64,000 nucleotides of DNA from Megamerina dolium (lineage: Eukaryota; Arthropoda; Insecta; Diptera; Megamerinidae), in contig OY978525.1 in assembly GCA_963854835.1 (NCBI GenBank), positions 111,427,417 to 111,491,416 on the forward strand. Direction: 5' to 3'. Shown here piece after piece: positions 1 through 10,504 of the stretch (position 1 is the first letter of the stretch; every line of letters starts with the position of its first letter). Both the position numbers and the translations under genes were made by a program. The notes below the pieces were generated by a model, which was not told the origin of the DNA, did not search any database, and worked only from the letters and a program-made list of their open reading frames with translations.

Positions 1-681
1 ATAACGCTCCGAATTGACGGTGACAGTCGTTCCATCGTCGTTTTCGAAGAAGTAAGATCCAATCATACCTCCGGACCAAAGAGCGCACCAAACAGTGACT
101 TTTTATGGATGTAGTGGCCTTTCTTCAATTACTTGAGGATTCTCAGAACCCCAAATATGACAATTTTGTTTGTTAACATACCCATCGAGTGAGAAATGTG
201 CTTCGTCGCTGAAGAAAATTTTGTTCGAAAAATCGCCGTCCACCGCCTGTTGTTCAAGCACCCATTCGACGTATCTACGACGTTGTGAATGGTCAGCTGG
301 CTTCAGTTGTTGCGTGAGCTGGATTTTATATGGATGTAGGAGTAGATCCAAATGAAAAATACGCCATAATGTGCCGTAAGACAGTTCTAATTCCTGAGAA
401 CGACGAGGAATCGACACATTCGGGTCTTCGGCAACACTTTCACTTACAGCAGCGATATTTTCGGTGGTACGAGCGAAACGATGATGCACAGGCCTTACAA
501 TATCTGTAACCGATCCAGTCTCTTCATATTTCTTCACAATTTTGCCAATTGCTTGCGTAGTTGGACGATTATGTAAACCATAATCTCCTCTTAAAGCACG
601 ATATGTGGCTGTGGCAGAATCACCATTTTTGTAGTAGGTTTTTACAATTTTAATGCGTTGTGCGATAGTTAAGCGATCCAT
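1..681 (-). pseudogene. DD41D mariner transposase, partial, nonsense-mutated
   Basis: A cut-and-paste transposase of the IS630-Tc1-mariner superfamily. The reading frame starts at the MDRLTIAQRI methionine (679-681); an in-frame upstream ATG at 732 would add 17 residues. It carries an N-terminal helix-turn-helix region (YYKNGDSATATYRALRG), a second DNA-binding segment around VSIPRRSQELELSYGTLW, and the first catalytic aspartate in FFSDEAHFS. A stop codon at 103-105 replaces the glutamine that follows LHP in the sister copies. Translation of the remainder continues the family sequence to the window edge. It is therefore non-autonomous as it stands. The family is judged from the sister copy at 43 kb, where 41 residues separate the second and third catalytic positions. 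Confidence 0.88.
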
Positions 682-795
682 TTTCGCAAATGTCAGACTT
701 TGAACTGAAAAAGAAAGAAATTGTTTTAACAACTCAGTTTGACAGATGTCGAATTCTAGCCCTATACTTTTGAAACCGCGAAATGGATAACCCTT
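1..795 (-). mobile_element. DD41D (rosa-type) mariner, 5' half, cut by window edge
   Basis: The transposon runs off the left edge of the window. Its right end is an inverted repeat ending in AACCCTT at 795, followed by a TA that fits the usual TA target duplication. The same end is present in the copies at 28.8 and 43.2 kb. The strand is that of the transposase gene. Only the N-terminal two thirds of the transposase gene lie inside the window. Confidence 0.9.
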
Positions 796-1040
796 TATAT
801 ATGATCTTAATAAACACCCTTTAATTTATTTGCTATAATAATTTTTTTTCAAACAGCAATTAATGTTTTCATTTGACATTTCATTTCAAAATACACCAAA
901 ATCATCCTACAACAAAAAAATATAGGTACAAAAATAATTAATAACAAATGATTATAATAATTACGTATTTATAAAAAGTAGACTGATGTAATCGATAATG
1001 TTATCACCGATTAAAATATTCATAAATGATTTATTTATGA

Positions 1041-1430
1041 TACTTGGTTGTCGGAAAAGTCGTAACGTATTTTGCAATAAATAGATCCGTCCTTCCTCAC
1101 GAAACTAACATGTTGCTTTCTACCATGAAACCAGATGATTGACGCGTAGGCGTATTGTCATCAAGTTGATGGATTATATACATCTCTTGCAAAAAATCGA
1201 CTAGAGCTCATTAATTCCCAAGGGAAGGGAAATCTTGACTCATACATCACACTCACCCGACCATGCACCTCCTCTAAATACAAATTATTTCGGTTCTTGC
1301 AGGTCCATTTAGTATCAAGGTACCATACAACTTCTGGATGAAAATGATTGAACGCTTCTTCCATATTGAACTTTCTAAATGAATACAGGCAATCACACTA
1401 GAAAGGCGTCATGAATTTTCCGACAATATA
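1041..1430. mobile_element. Short element with mariner-like inverted ends (possible MITE)
   Basis: The left part reads TTGTCGGAAAAGTC from about 1048, and the right part reads TTTTCCGACAA near 1417, forming an inverted repeat about 390 bp apart, with TA at both outer edges. The ends resemble mariner termini. No transposase can be recognised inside, although a 67-codon open frame on the minus strand spans 1161-1364. It is probably an internally deleted DNA transposon. Confidence 0.45.
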
Positions 1431-1506
1431 CACACATACATATGGACCCACTTAAAAAGGATTGTACTACGAACGCAAGTTAGTTAGTTACCATAAAATA
1501 TTCAAG

Positions 1507-2242
1507 ATGACAACTCAGAAGTTCGCATTACTCACAGCGATTGTACTCATAATTTTGGGACCACAATTTATAAAATCTTGGGTAAATAATAATTTAATGG
1601 AATTGAATCGATCAATGTAAAGACAATGCATTAATAAGTTTACCTAATGGATGTCAATTACAGCGTAGTTTTGAAATTATCTTTACAAATATCACATGTG
1701 TAGCATATTTGCCTCAAGTGAGACGGCTCGATTGTTTGATCGAAAATATTGGAGCAAAGAATATATCAACGGTAACCGCTTACATGGCGACCAATGAAGA
1801 TTTTTACTTTCATGAAACTTTCGTCAAATTAGATTTGATACACAAAAACATACTAAGACCAGTATTAAATTTGAAATTTGTTGGATGTAATTTTCTTAAA
1901 GATTCCAAAACACCGAACATATTTCAAGGCATGCTACAAAAATTTCGTAATTCAAATTCTACAAATATACCCCAAAGTTGTCCATTGCTAAAGGTACATA
2001 CATACATAAATGTTGCTGACTATTTCGTTTTATTTTTATTTTTATTTACATATATTTTTTTTTTTTTGTAGGATCATGAATATTTTATTAAACATTTCTA
2101 CATTGATCCACAAATACTACCCAATTACATTTATACACCAAATGTAAAATTTCATACTACAATCGATTCGAAAAATGGCAAAATACATGAGGGACGTTAT
2201 GAAGTTTACGGTGAAGTGCTTGCAAAGGATTACAATAAATAA
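1507..2242 (+). CDS. DUF1091 family secreted protein, copy 1 (three exons)
   Basis: Three exons join in phase 0: 1507-1581, 1664-1993 and 2072-2242, giving 191 residues. Donors are GTAAAT and GTACAT; acceptors are CAG and TAG after a T-rich tract. Exon 1 is a hydrophobic signal peptide (FALLTAIVLIILGPQFI). Exon 2 carries the conserved cysteines (ITCVAY, RLDC, VGCNF, QSCPLLK). Exon 3 has the family's C-terminal PN..GRYEVYGEV region. An AATAAA lies at 2314-2319. DUF1091 proteins are a large, fast-evolving, mostly secreted insect family with an ML-like predicted fold; lipid or pheromone binding has been proposed but the role of this copy is unknown. A related gene lies at 31.6-32.3 kb on the other strand. 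The exon structure is inferred from frame and splice signals only. Confidence 0.85.
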
Positions 2243-2419
2243 TAGAAATTTTTGAGCATACATTTCTATCGCTTGAATCATACAATTTTGTAAAAATTTC
2301 AAAAATTTCCGTAAATAAAAGCAAACAAAACCACGAAAATAACAGTTGAACAACAGAAATTCAACAGGATCCTTATGAGCACTTTCCAACTATATTGTAT
2401 AAGAACTACCAAAAAGAGT

Positions 2420-3560
2420 CATAGAGTCATCGCCAAAACTAAACTATCCCATCTTTCCGGGAGCATACAGATTCCGCGTCCATCCATGAGTCGACCCAAT
2501 TGTTGGCTTCTTCGTAAGAATGGAAGCGCTGTTCTACCGTGAGTCATCGATCAAAAGAAACGGTAATCTGAAGGAGCAATACGGAAGGTGGGGTAGGATT
2601 TCCCATTTGAGCGTTTCTACGTATGTTTTAACGGGCGCCGCAACATGTGGCCGAGCATTATCAAAAAATTAAATAAATATGTGACACTTAAAGCACCAAA
2701 AGACTCATTGGCCGAGCTTCTCTTCCATTACTGTTGTGCGTGTTATATTTTGGACAGTATTTGAAGGTATCTACTTATTTTAGCCGGTTCCGAATGGCAG
2801 AACCCTTGTGACATCGCTTTTTTGAACTTTGTCACAGAGTTCTTTTAGAAGCATTTTCATGGCAAGTTGTTACTGTTACTGTTGTCTTTTCCATATTAAT
2901 TTTGTTATGCATCAGCCGGAGATTGAACCACGACCTACAGATCAGAAGGCCAACACACTAACCACTGAGCTACGGCACCCACTCGGCCAAGCATTATCAC
3001 GTTGCAAAATAACACTCTCGCCTCTACGGGCGTTTTTCTCGCAATACTCAGCTCAAATGCATCATTTGTCGTCGGTACAAGCTCCCTGTGATCTTCTCGC
3101 CATGAATATTCGGCTTGGCCGTCGATGATGAGTCATGGCTGAGGTATTCATAAGTGGTCTGACATTTTTGATTACAATTCCAAAAACGCCTTTCTTTTTT
3201 TGCCATTGCAGCAGTTGTTCACACGTGAAAAAAAAACGACATTTGACGTCTCTTGGCTTCAGTTCATACGACATCCAATTTCCTAACTTTCTAATCATTG
3301 CCATTGCGTTTAAACGATGTCAAATGGTTGGCTGAGTGACTTCAAGTGTTTTTGCGAGTTCATTTTGCGTTTCTTCATCGAACCTTGCCTCCAATTTTTC
3401 ATCCTCAAACCTTGGTATTGCTCCGGATCGTTCTTCGTCTTGCAAATCTATATTGCCACATTTAAATCGTGCAAACTACATCTGACACATTCGTTCAGCT
3501 AAAGCATATGATCACCATAAACTTCCATTAAAATACGATGATTTGCGGTAGCCTTTTTCT
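2420..3560 (-). mobile_element. Mauritiana-type mariner relic, split by a SINE
   Basis: The minus strand encodes degraded DD34D mariner transposase. Near 3230-3300 it reads like the ...LGNWMSYELKPRDV.CRFFTCEQLLQ segment of Mos1-like transposases, and at 2440-2640 like the C-terminal end. Frames are broken by many stops and shifts. A SINE (2664-2984) sits inside it and is flanked by a 15-bp duplication of mariner sequence. Ends were not resolved. Confidence 0.7.
2664..2984 (-). repeat. tRNA-headed SINE, tail variant A, with 15-bp TSD
   Basis: On the minus strand the element begins TGGGTGCCGTAGCTCAGTGG (tRNA-like A box) with a B-box-like segment about 40 bp further on, and ends in an A/T-rich ATTTATTT-type tail. 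The duplication GGCCRAGCATTATCA flanks it at 2649-2663 and 2985-2999, a hallmark of LINE-mediated insertion. Compared with the 63.6-kb copy it has lost part of the body around the hairpin region. Confidence 0.85.
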
Positions 3561-3599
3561 TCATATTGAAATGCATTTTGCATCGTATAGTCTCATTGA

Positions 3600-4060
3600 T
3601 GATGAAGAGGAGGATCAACAAGGATAACCCAAACAAGGTAAAATCATGGCAGACCATGTGACTATGCTTCAATATTGACAGCCAAACCGAATCAACTTGG
3701 CATCAACTTCGAGTCAAGTATTATGAATTGTTCAAGACGAACGAAACAATTACTGGGGGTGCTCGCTACCGAACACTTTTTATGAGATGAGACCGAGCAC
3801 TTAAGAAAAAACATCCCCAACACTACAGGCACTACTTTATTCTACGGAGAAATTTCACCCCAATCATCATATTCACTAGACTTTGCTCCTTTCGATTATC
3901 ATTTGTTCCAGGCAATGATTCATAGCCTGTCTGTGCAGCACTTCATATCCAACCCAGACCCAGACAGATGACATAAGGTAGCGAAGTACTCAATTTTTTA
4001 TTAAAAACGGCGAATACTTAATTCTATTTCAATAAATATGGCAAAATAATTTTTTTTTTT
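3600..4060 (+). mobile_element. Mauritiana-type mariner relic, C-terminal part
   Basis: The plus strand near 3840-3920 reads SSYSLDFAPFDYHLFQAM, the last catalytic-aspartate block of DD34D mariner transposase, after several frame breaks. It lies next to a mariner relic in the opposite orientation (2420-3560), so the pair may be two insertions or an inverted rearrangement. Confidence 0.65.
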
Positions 4061-5720
4061 TAACGCTCTAAGACTCATATCTGATTACAGCTGTTCTCGA
4101 GTACGGCTTTGTAATTCCTGATGGCAAATACTGAACCAATTTTCCAAGCAGAAACCAAGTAATTGGCTTAATTGTTAGCACTTAAGATTTCCAACTAGCA
4201 AAACATAAACGACTGGCATTTTTAATATTCTACAGACTTATGCATATTTGGATTTTTTGTTGTTGTTGGCTTTAGAAAATCGCTAAACAATTTTATATTT
4301 CTGACTTGTTTTATGACTTGAAAAATCGGTTATAAACTTATAAAGATACAATCTATATAGAATAAGCATAGGTTTTTTTTTCATCTTTCTATTTCTTCTT
4401 CTTCTTTTTTTTTTTGTGGTTCACTGTACGTTTATGTGAAATTATTGCACATTACTTTTTTTAATCTTTTTTTTATAAATTCAAAAAAAAAAATTTTTTT
4501 TTTTTTAAATGATTATGAACAAATTAAGGCAATACATAAACATATATTCGTATTAATTTTAATTTATGAATACACATAAACTATAATCTAATACTCAAGG
4601 TAAAGCAAAGCGGTAACTTGTTTTGAATAAATTCCAATAAGTGTCATCGCAAATGTGTATTCATTTCTATTTTTTGATAAACATGTTTGTTGTTGTTATT
4701 GTTGTTAATAATAAATTCAACAAAATAATCATAATATTGTAATTTACCACACGCACGTATTCACTTGCTACAGTAGGTAGGTACATCATGGCACACGCGG
4801 ACAATAGCCATCATAGTCGTCATAGTCATAGTGAGTATTATGAATTAATTTTGAATTTTGAATTTTTGTATTTTCTATCAGAATTCTTATTTTTTTAGTT
4901 GAAATATTTCAATTCATAGCAACACCTTCTGCCTTTTCATAGAAGAAAGAAGAAAAAACAAACAACAATCTTGTTTGATTGAATTTGTTTATCAACTAAA
5001 ATCGTAGCAACAACAATATCTATCTATTAAATTAACATATCAATGAAGCGTTAAAGATGTATATAGAAAATCAAATAAATTACTACATAAAATTTGTGAT
5101 TTTTATTCTGATGATTGAATAAAAACGTCAAGAGAAGAAGGTGAAAAGGGAAAAAAAACGTAGCATATAATGATGAGTAACTTAATACATTACTATGTTT
5201 TGTTGTGATGTGTTTAGCTAAACCAACAACAACAACAACAACAACAACAACAACTTGGCAACAAAACCGTACATTTTGATTTCTCACACACATACATACA
5301 TACATACATACATATGGTATAGGTGTAATTATTAAACAAACCACCATCATCCATCCATTGCCATTGACAATGACAGTTGATGCAATCAACACGCGTCATA
5401 TGTTGATGCCACCGTTGTGTGTACACACTTACCATATGCAGTATGCATATCCCAGCAGAAAAATGTTATATACGTTATATAGAACTATAATCTGAAGAGT
5501 CATGCTTTTTTTTTTTTGTATTGCACAACAAATCTTCTTTGCCTTATGGATACGGTGAATATTATTGAAAATTATTAGAAACTCTAAATTTTTCGACTTC
5601 ATATCTAAATTGAAAATCGAATGTGAAATAGAAATTTTGTCTATGAATTTGCAATGGCAATTTGCTTTCATTTTATTTAAAATTGTAATTAAATTTTGAG
5701 TGACGCACTACGTCACAAGA
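4061..5720. other. AT-rich noncoding DNA with microsatellites
   Basis: No supported gene. It holds T and A homopolymer tracts (4370-4510), a (CAA)n tract at about 5223-5253 and a (CATA)n tract at about 5290-5312. A possible tiny first exon (ATG at 4787 followed by a GTGAGT donor) is treated under findings. Confidence 0.5.
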
Positions 5721-5769
5721 TCCACTTCTATCTCTCTGTCATTATGTATACAGCGTATTTCAGCGAGAG

Positions 5770-7230
5770 TTGTTATTTTAGGTTTAAATGTCAGCCGTGT
5801 CTCTTCTGGCATTCTCTTGATAAAATTTTTAGTCATATTTTAGCATAATTGCGGCTGTATCTCGCAAATAACAGCATTTTCGTCGACTTTGTCTTTAACG
5901 TAGTCCCAAAGAAACAATTCAAATGGCAGCCACTCAATGGTCCCACTTTGAGAAATCACACGTTCATGAAATTTTTCACGCAATAGAGTCATTGTTTCAC
6001 CAGCTATATGGCATGTGGTGCCTTCCTGCTGAAAATAAATATCGTCCAGGTATATAGCATCAATTTCAGGCCCAAAAAAACTCAGTCAACATCGTTCGGT
6101 AACGCAATGCATTTACTGAAACACTCGCACCAACATCATTTTCAAAAAAATATGGCCCAATAACACCGTCACTTCGAAAACCGCATCAAACTGTCACTCG
6201 TTGTAGATGGAGAGGTTGTTCGATCATTTCTCTTGGGTTTTCGGATCCCCAGGCGCGACAGTTTTGCTTATTCACGTACCCAGGCATATGAGCCTCATTG
6301 CTCAGAATAATTTTTTTTGAGAAATCATGATCATCTTCGTACATTTCTAGCAGCCAATCAGTAAATGTACGGCGTTTTCCATGGTCTAGAGGCTTCACAT
6401 TACGTCAAATCCTGGAAAAGACCCAAGAAAAACAGATCGACACACATCACCTATTCGTCGTTTATAAAGCCGCTTTCGACATATGAGAGGATGCTTGGAG
6501 TTTTCAAGAGAAAAGTTCTGCACATGATTTTCGGACCTATTTGCGTTGATGGCGAGTATCGAATAAGGTACAACGATGAGCTGTATGATCTCTATGCTGA
6601 CAAAAACCAGCGACTGCGCTGACTGGATCATCTCGAGCGAATGGAAGAAGACGCTCCAGAGAAGAGGGTATTTAAATCGGCACCCTCTTGAGGGCGAAGA
6701 AGAAGAGGAAGACCAAACCTCGGTTGGAACGACCAAGTGTTGGGCAATCTGCCGGCGCTTGGAATATCCAATTGGCGCCTTGCTGGCCTTGCTGAAGAAC
6801 AGAGAAGACTGGTGCCGCATTATATGTTCGGCCTAAATCGATCACCGGTTGTTATGGTCACATAAGCAGAAGAAGGAAGGCTTCAATTATTATGCCAAAT
6901 GTATCTTATGAGCATATACGCCGAGATGCTAATGCAAAATAATGTGTAAAATTGAATTTGGATAGGCCCAATTCCTGTGCTCGTGTCGAAATGAACAAAC
7001 CTGGGTTTATGCCACAGTCTCAGTTACAGCTGTTATATTTTCAGTTCACTTAGCCGAACGACCATGCGTTAGAACCTCTGTATCACTATCTTGTCCTAGA
7101 TGTACGAACTTTACGAATCGTGTTCGCGATATTTTCACTGTTTTTATAGTGAATTTTCAATATTACAAGACGTTGCGCGAGCATGTATCATTTCATATCT
7201 GAAGAACTGTAGTTCTTCTTTGTCAAATGT
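5770..7230 (-). mobile_element. DD41D-type mariner relic interrupted by an RTE fragment
   Basis: Minus-strand translation gives transposase pieces. The block containing FSKKIILSNEAH and YVNKQNCRAWGSENP lies at 6186-6398, and a C-terminal block runs down to about 5780. The first catalytic aspartate is replaced (SNEAH for SDEAH) and the second block reads QQEGTTCH. Sequence resembling the N-terminal part resumes beyond 6860 and continues to about 7230. The segment in between (about 6400-6860) is retrotransposon sequence. The copy is dead. Confidence 0.7.
6400..6860 (+). mobile_element. RTE-like non-LTR retrotransposon fragment
   Basis: The plus strand encodes the C-terminal part of an RTE-clade polyprotein: ERMLGVFKRKVLHMIFGPIC, YRIRYNDELYDLYAD and, after frame shifts, a GR(R)RGRP..RWNDQ-type tail. 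The stretch before it (RSTHITYSSFIKPLS in the plain frame) corresponds to the RT region around DTHHLFVDYKAAFD, joined directly to the C-terminal region. The RT core has therefore been deleted. A longer relative lies at 20.15-21.72 kb. Confidence 0.75.
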
Positions 7231-7599
7231 CAACGAATGACAGTTGTATGTTGAAAAAAGAAAAGGGCAATTTAAAATGGTACCTCTTACTAAAATACCC
7301 TATAGCTAAGAATGAGAAAAACTATCCCTTCTCAAGCTTCGGAAAACTAAAATGTAGCAATTTGATATTCCGTTGAAATATGATTTTCGACAAATTATGT
7401 AATTATAAAATTATGAATATCATGAAAGAAAAATGTTTTCCATATCAAAAAGAATTCGAATATTTTTCAAAAAATGTTCGGCAGACACTACAGTGCTTAA
7501 AAAGTCGTACTCAAATGTTTAATGTACATTTTCCTAAAAATAATAATTTCACATTGACAATGCATCTTAGTATTTCTCTTGGGAATCGTTGTATCTTCA

Positions 7600-8160
7600 T
7601 TATGTTTGTTTTACTGGTACAACTCCACAGTTGTATACCATAAGTCCACATGGGTCTAAGGACTTGCTTATATGTAGATTAAAATTTTATTATATTTAGA
7701 GAGCTGCGAGTGTCTGCCAATAAGTCAGTGCATTTGTTTGAACTTTATTTCAAATTCTTCTTTTTTCTTTTTGACGTGCTCCTTCCAGCGGAGTTTAGCG
7801 TCAATATTCATTCCCAGATATTTAGCTGTATTTATATATGTATGGTACCTCCAGCCCATTTATATATATCTTACGATGTTGTATCTTTTTATTTGTCAAG
7901 TCAATATGTGTAGATTTTGCATTATTTGGCTTGATCTTCCATTTGTCTGTCCAGGAACACACCTTATTGACCTCTATTTGTAGAGCTTTCGTTGACTCTT
8001 CTTCAGTTTTTCCAGAGGAAATTAGAGCTGTATCATCTGCAAGCGTTGCTATAATATAGTTTTCTGTTGTAGGTACATAATTTGTATACAGTAAAAATAG
8101 TATAGGGCCCAGAACACTTCCCTGGGGGACACCGGCTTGAATTTCAGTCAATACAGAATA
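7600..8160 (-). pseudogene. Jockey-like reverse transcriptase fragment
   Basis: The minus strand encodes part of a non-LTR reverse transcriptase. The frame 7822-8151 has the GVPQGSVLGPILFLLY block and the catalytic LADDTALIS motif (the usual Y.DD box), then the PNNAKSTHI segment. After a frame change near 7822 the thumb region continues (KYLGMNIDAKLRWKEHVK, then Y-G-IQLW) to about 7620. Both ends are missing: no endonuclease and no tail are visible. It is best placed in the Jockey superfamily by these motifs. Confidence 0.85.
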
Positions 8161-8603
8161 AGAGTCTTCTTAATTTATACGAAGAAGAAGAAGAATTTCA
8201 CATGAGATGAGAACGTAAGACAAACTGATATTGTCAAATAGTCACAAACCACTTTTAAAGCAATAAATTCTCCTAAAATTAATTTTGAATTAATGTGAGA
8301 ATTATGGATGGACTTAGAATTCGATAGATTAATGTCCTGAAACTTTCGAGAGGTCATAGAAAAAACAAGTTTCTATTCTTTCAAATTTTCCGTGATAGAG
8401 TGATAGATTCCACAATCACCTCTTATGAGAATGCATCTCGACTTTTTGTTGGGTTACTATATGTAACGGATGTAATTGCGTGTGTCTGTGAGTGTCGGTA
8501 AGTGTGATTACTCCTCAGTCATTGCCATTGTCGATTGTATTGTATTTAGTTGCTTCGTATAGCATTGGTACTATCTAAATTCCTCCATACTTATATGAAC
8601 ATA

Positions 8604-8967
8604 AAAATAAATAAATATGTGGCCACATAAAGCCCCAAAGGGCTCATTGGCCGAGCTTCTCTTCCATTACTGTTGTGCGTCTTAAATTTTGGACAATATT
8701 AGAAGGGACCTACTTATTTTAGCCGGTTCCGAACGGCAGAACACTTGTGACATCACTTTTTCTGAGCTTTGTCACAGAGTTCTTTAAGAAGCTTTTTCAT
8801 GGCAAGTTGTTACTGTCGGAAGAATTGCCAATTGCTTGCCGACAGGTGGGTGCCGTTCGAAAGAAAAATCTTATCGATATTAAATTTGTTATGCATCAGC
8901 CGGGGATTGAACCACCGACCTACAGATCAGAAGGCGAACACACTAACCACTGAGCTATGGCACCCAT
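8604..8967 (-). repeat. tRNA-headed SINE, tail variant A, full length
   Basis: A nearly complete minus-strand copy with tRNA-like head, body and AT-rich tail. A 10-bp duplication TATGAACATA flanks it (8594-8603 and 8968-8977). The strand opposite the SINE carries an open frame (8769-8972) that is also open in the copy at 63.6 kb and is not a gene. Confidence 0.9.
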
Positions 8968-8979
8968 TATGAACATACA

Positions 8980-10000
8980 ATAAGCTAAATACAATAGCTT
9001 TAGCTGAACGACTTACTAGGTGACCGACTATAAGGTAACAATGATATGGGCTCACATACATAAATATGCATACATAAATACATTCTCATATGCATATGAT
9101 GAGAGACATCAATAAAATCAGACCACACTCGTTGCTAGGTATAATGTTGCTATTTATTTTTTTCCCTATCTCTCTCTCTCATATGTTGTACTTGCTGGAA
9201 TTCAATTAATTCTTTTCTTTTTGACTTGATATTTGTTGTATTTTAACACAATAACATTTTTATTACATTCTTATTTCCTAGTGCCCACTACCACTACCAC
9301 CACACACACACACACACACACACACTCGTATTTGTTCGAAAGTCATGAAAAGTTGTCAAAGAAAAGAAAAGAATATTTTTGTTTAATAGCTATTAGATAA
9401 AAGGCTGAAAAACTAACAAAATAGATCTATTTCACACATTCTTCATTGTAGTATTTTGACTGCATGCACAACATGCTAATGCTATAGTCATACTACAGCT
9501 TGTTATGATCATCCTCAGCCAACAATATTCGCCTAGACATTACATAGGTATGTATACATACATTAGTACATATAACCCAAAGCCACCAATATTGGTTGTC
9601 TACATTTATTTATGACTGTCATATATTCCTGGGCTCAATTTTGTTATTCTATCTCTTCGTCATTTTCAAGTATTGTATTGCATATTTTTGCTGAACTTAA
9701 ATTTGCTACAATTTTTTTTTTTTTTTTATGGCAAATGTGTCGTTATGTTGGTTTACTACATATTTGAACATATGTATATGTAAAAGCATTAAAAAAGCAA
9801 AACAAATAAATACACATTTTTTCGAAAAACTAATTTACGGTCATAGTTTATGAGTGAGAGATCATCACTAGCTAGCGGGTGTTACATATTTCCTGCAACG
9901 ATCAATAGCACAATTTATTCAACATAGTAGAACCAATGTTTGACTCTACTCAAAGTAGCCATATTGTCATTATATGTAAATTAGAGTGTTCCTTATCTTT
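8980..10000. other. AT-rich intergenic DNA with a (CA)n tract
   Basis: No coding sequence or known repeat recognised. A (CA)n microsatellite lies at about 9300-9325 and a poly-T run at about 9711-9727. Confidence 0.5.
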
Positions 10001-10007
10001 ATAGGGA

Positions 10008-10307
10008 AGGTTAGGTTAGGTTATGTGGCTGCCCTCTCTCTGAGTGGACACACTTAGGCCAGAAAAGCCCATTGTGATACCGCCGAGTTTCTCTTTCAAT
10101 ACTGTAGTGCATGTTAAATTTGAACAGCATTAGAAGGTACCTACTTATATTAGCCGGTTCCGAATGGCAGAACCCTTGAGACATCACGGTAACTTAGTTT
10201 TGTCAGAGAGCTCTTTTAAGAAGCATTTTTTGCAAATTGTTTCTGCCGGAAAATTCACAAGAAAAATCTTACCAATATTGAATTTTGTTATGCTTCAGCC
10301 GGAGATT
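10008..10307 (-). repeat. SINE, tail variant B, head truncated
   Basis: Minus-strand SINE body joined to a tail different from most copies: instead of the ATTTATTT tail it ends in GGCAGCCACATAACCTAACC. The tRNA-like head is missing; similarity stops near 10307. The same tail is seen in full in the copy at 37.85-38.24 kb. Confidence 0.8.
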
Positions 10308-10504
10308 GTCCTTGGCATCAAAATATTATCAGTTCTATTGGGATGGAATTCATACGCTCTCTCAAAGATGGGGAAAAGTTGTAGGTTTCGAAGGAAAGTA
10401 CTTTGAATAAAATATATTGTAGCAATTTTTTAAAACAAAGCCCAGGTCAGGAAAACATACTTTAAAATTTTAATTGGATACCCAATGGATAAATTAATGT
10501 TATG

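Noticed and set aside
5214..5435. Cysteine-rich small protein ending in a poly-C run
   Set aside because: The cysteines come from a (CAA)n microsatellite read on the minus strand as TTG/TGT.
6395..6820. 141-codon minus-strand frame as a gene
   Set aside because: It is the antisense of an RTE-like LINE fragment and has no features of its own.
9300..9325. CRISPR-like short repeats
   Set aside because: Simple (CA)n microsatellite; no spacer-repeat structure anywhere in the window.
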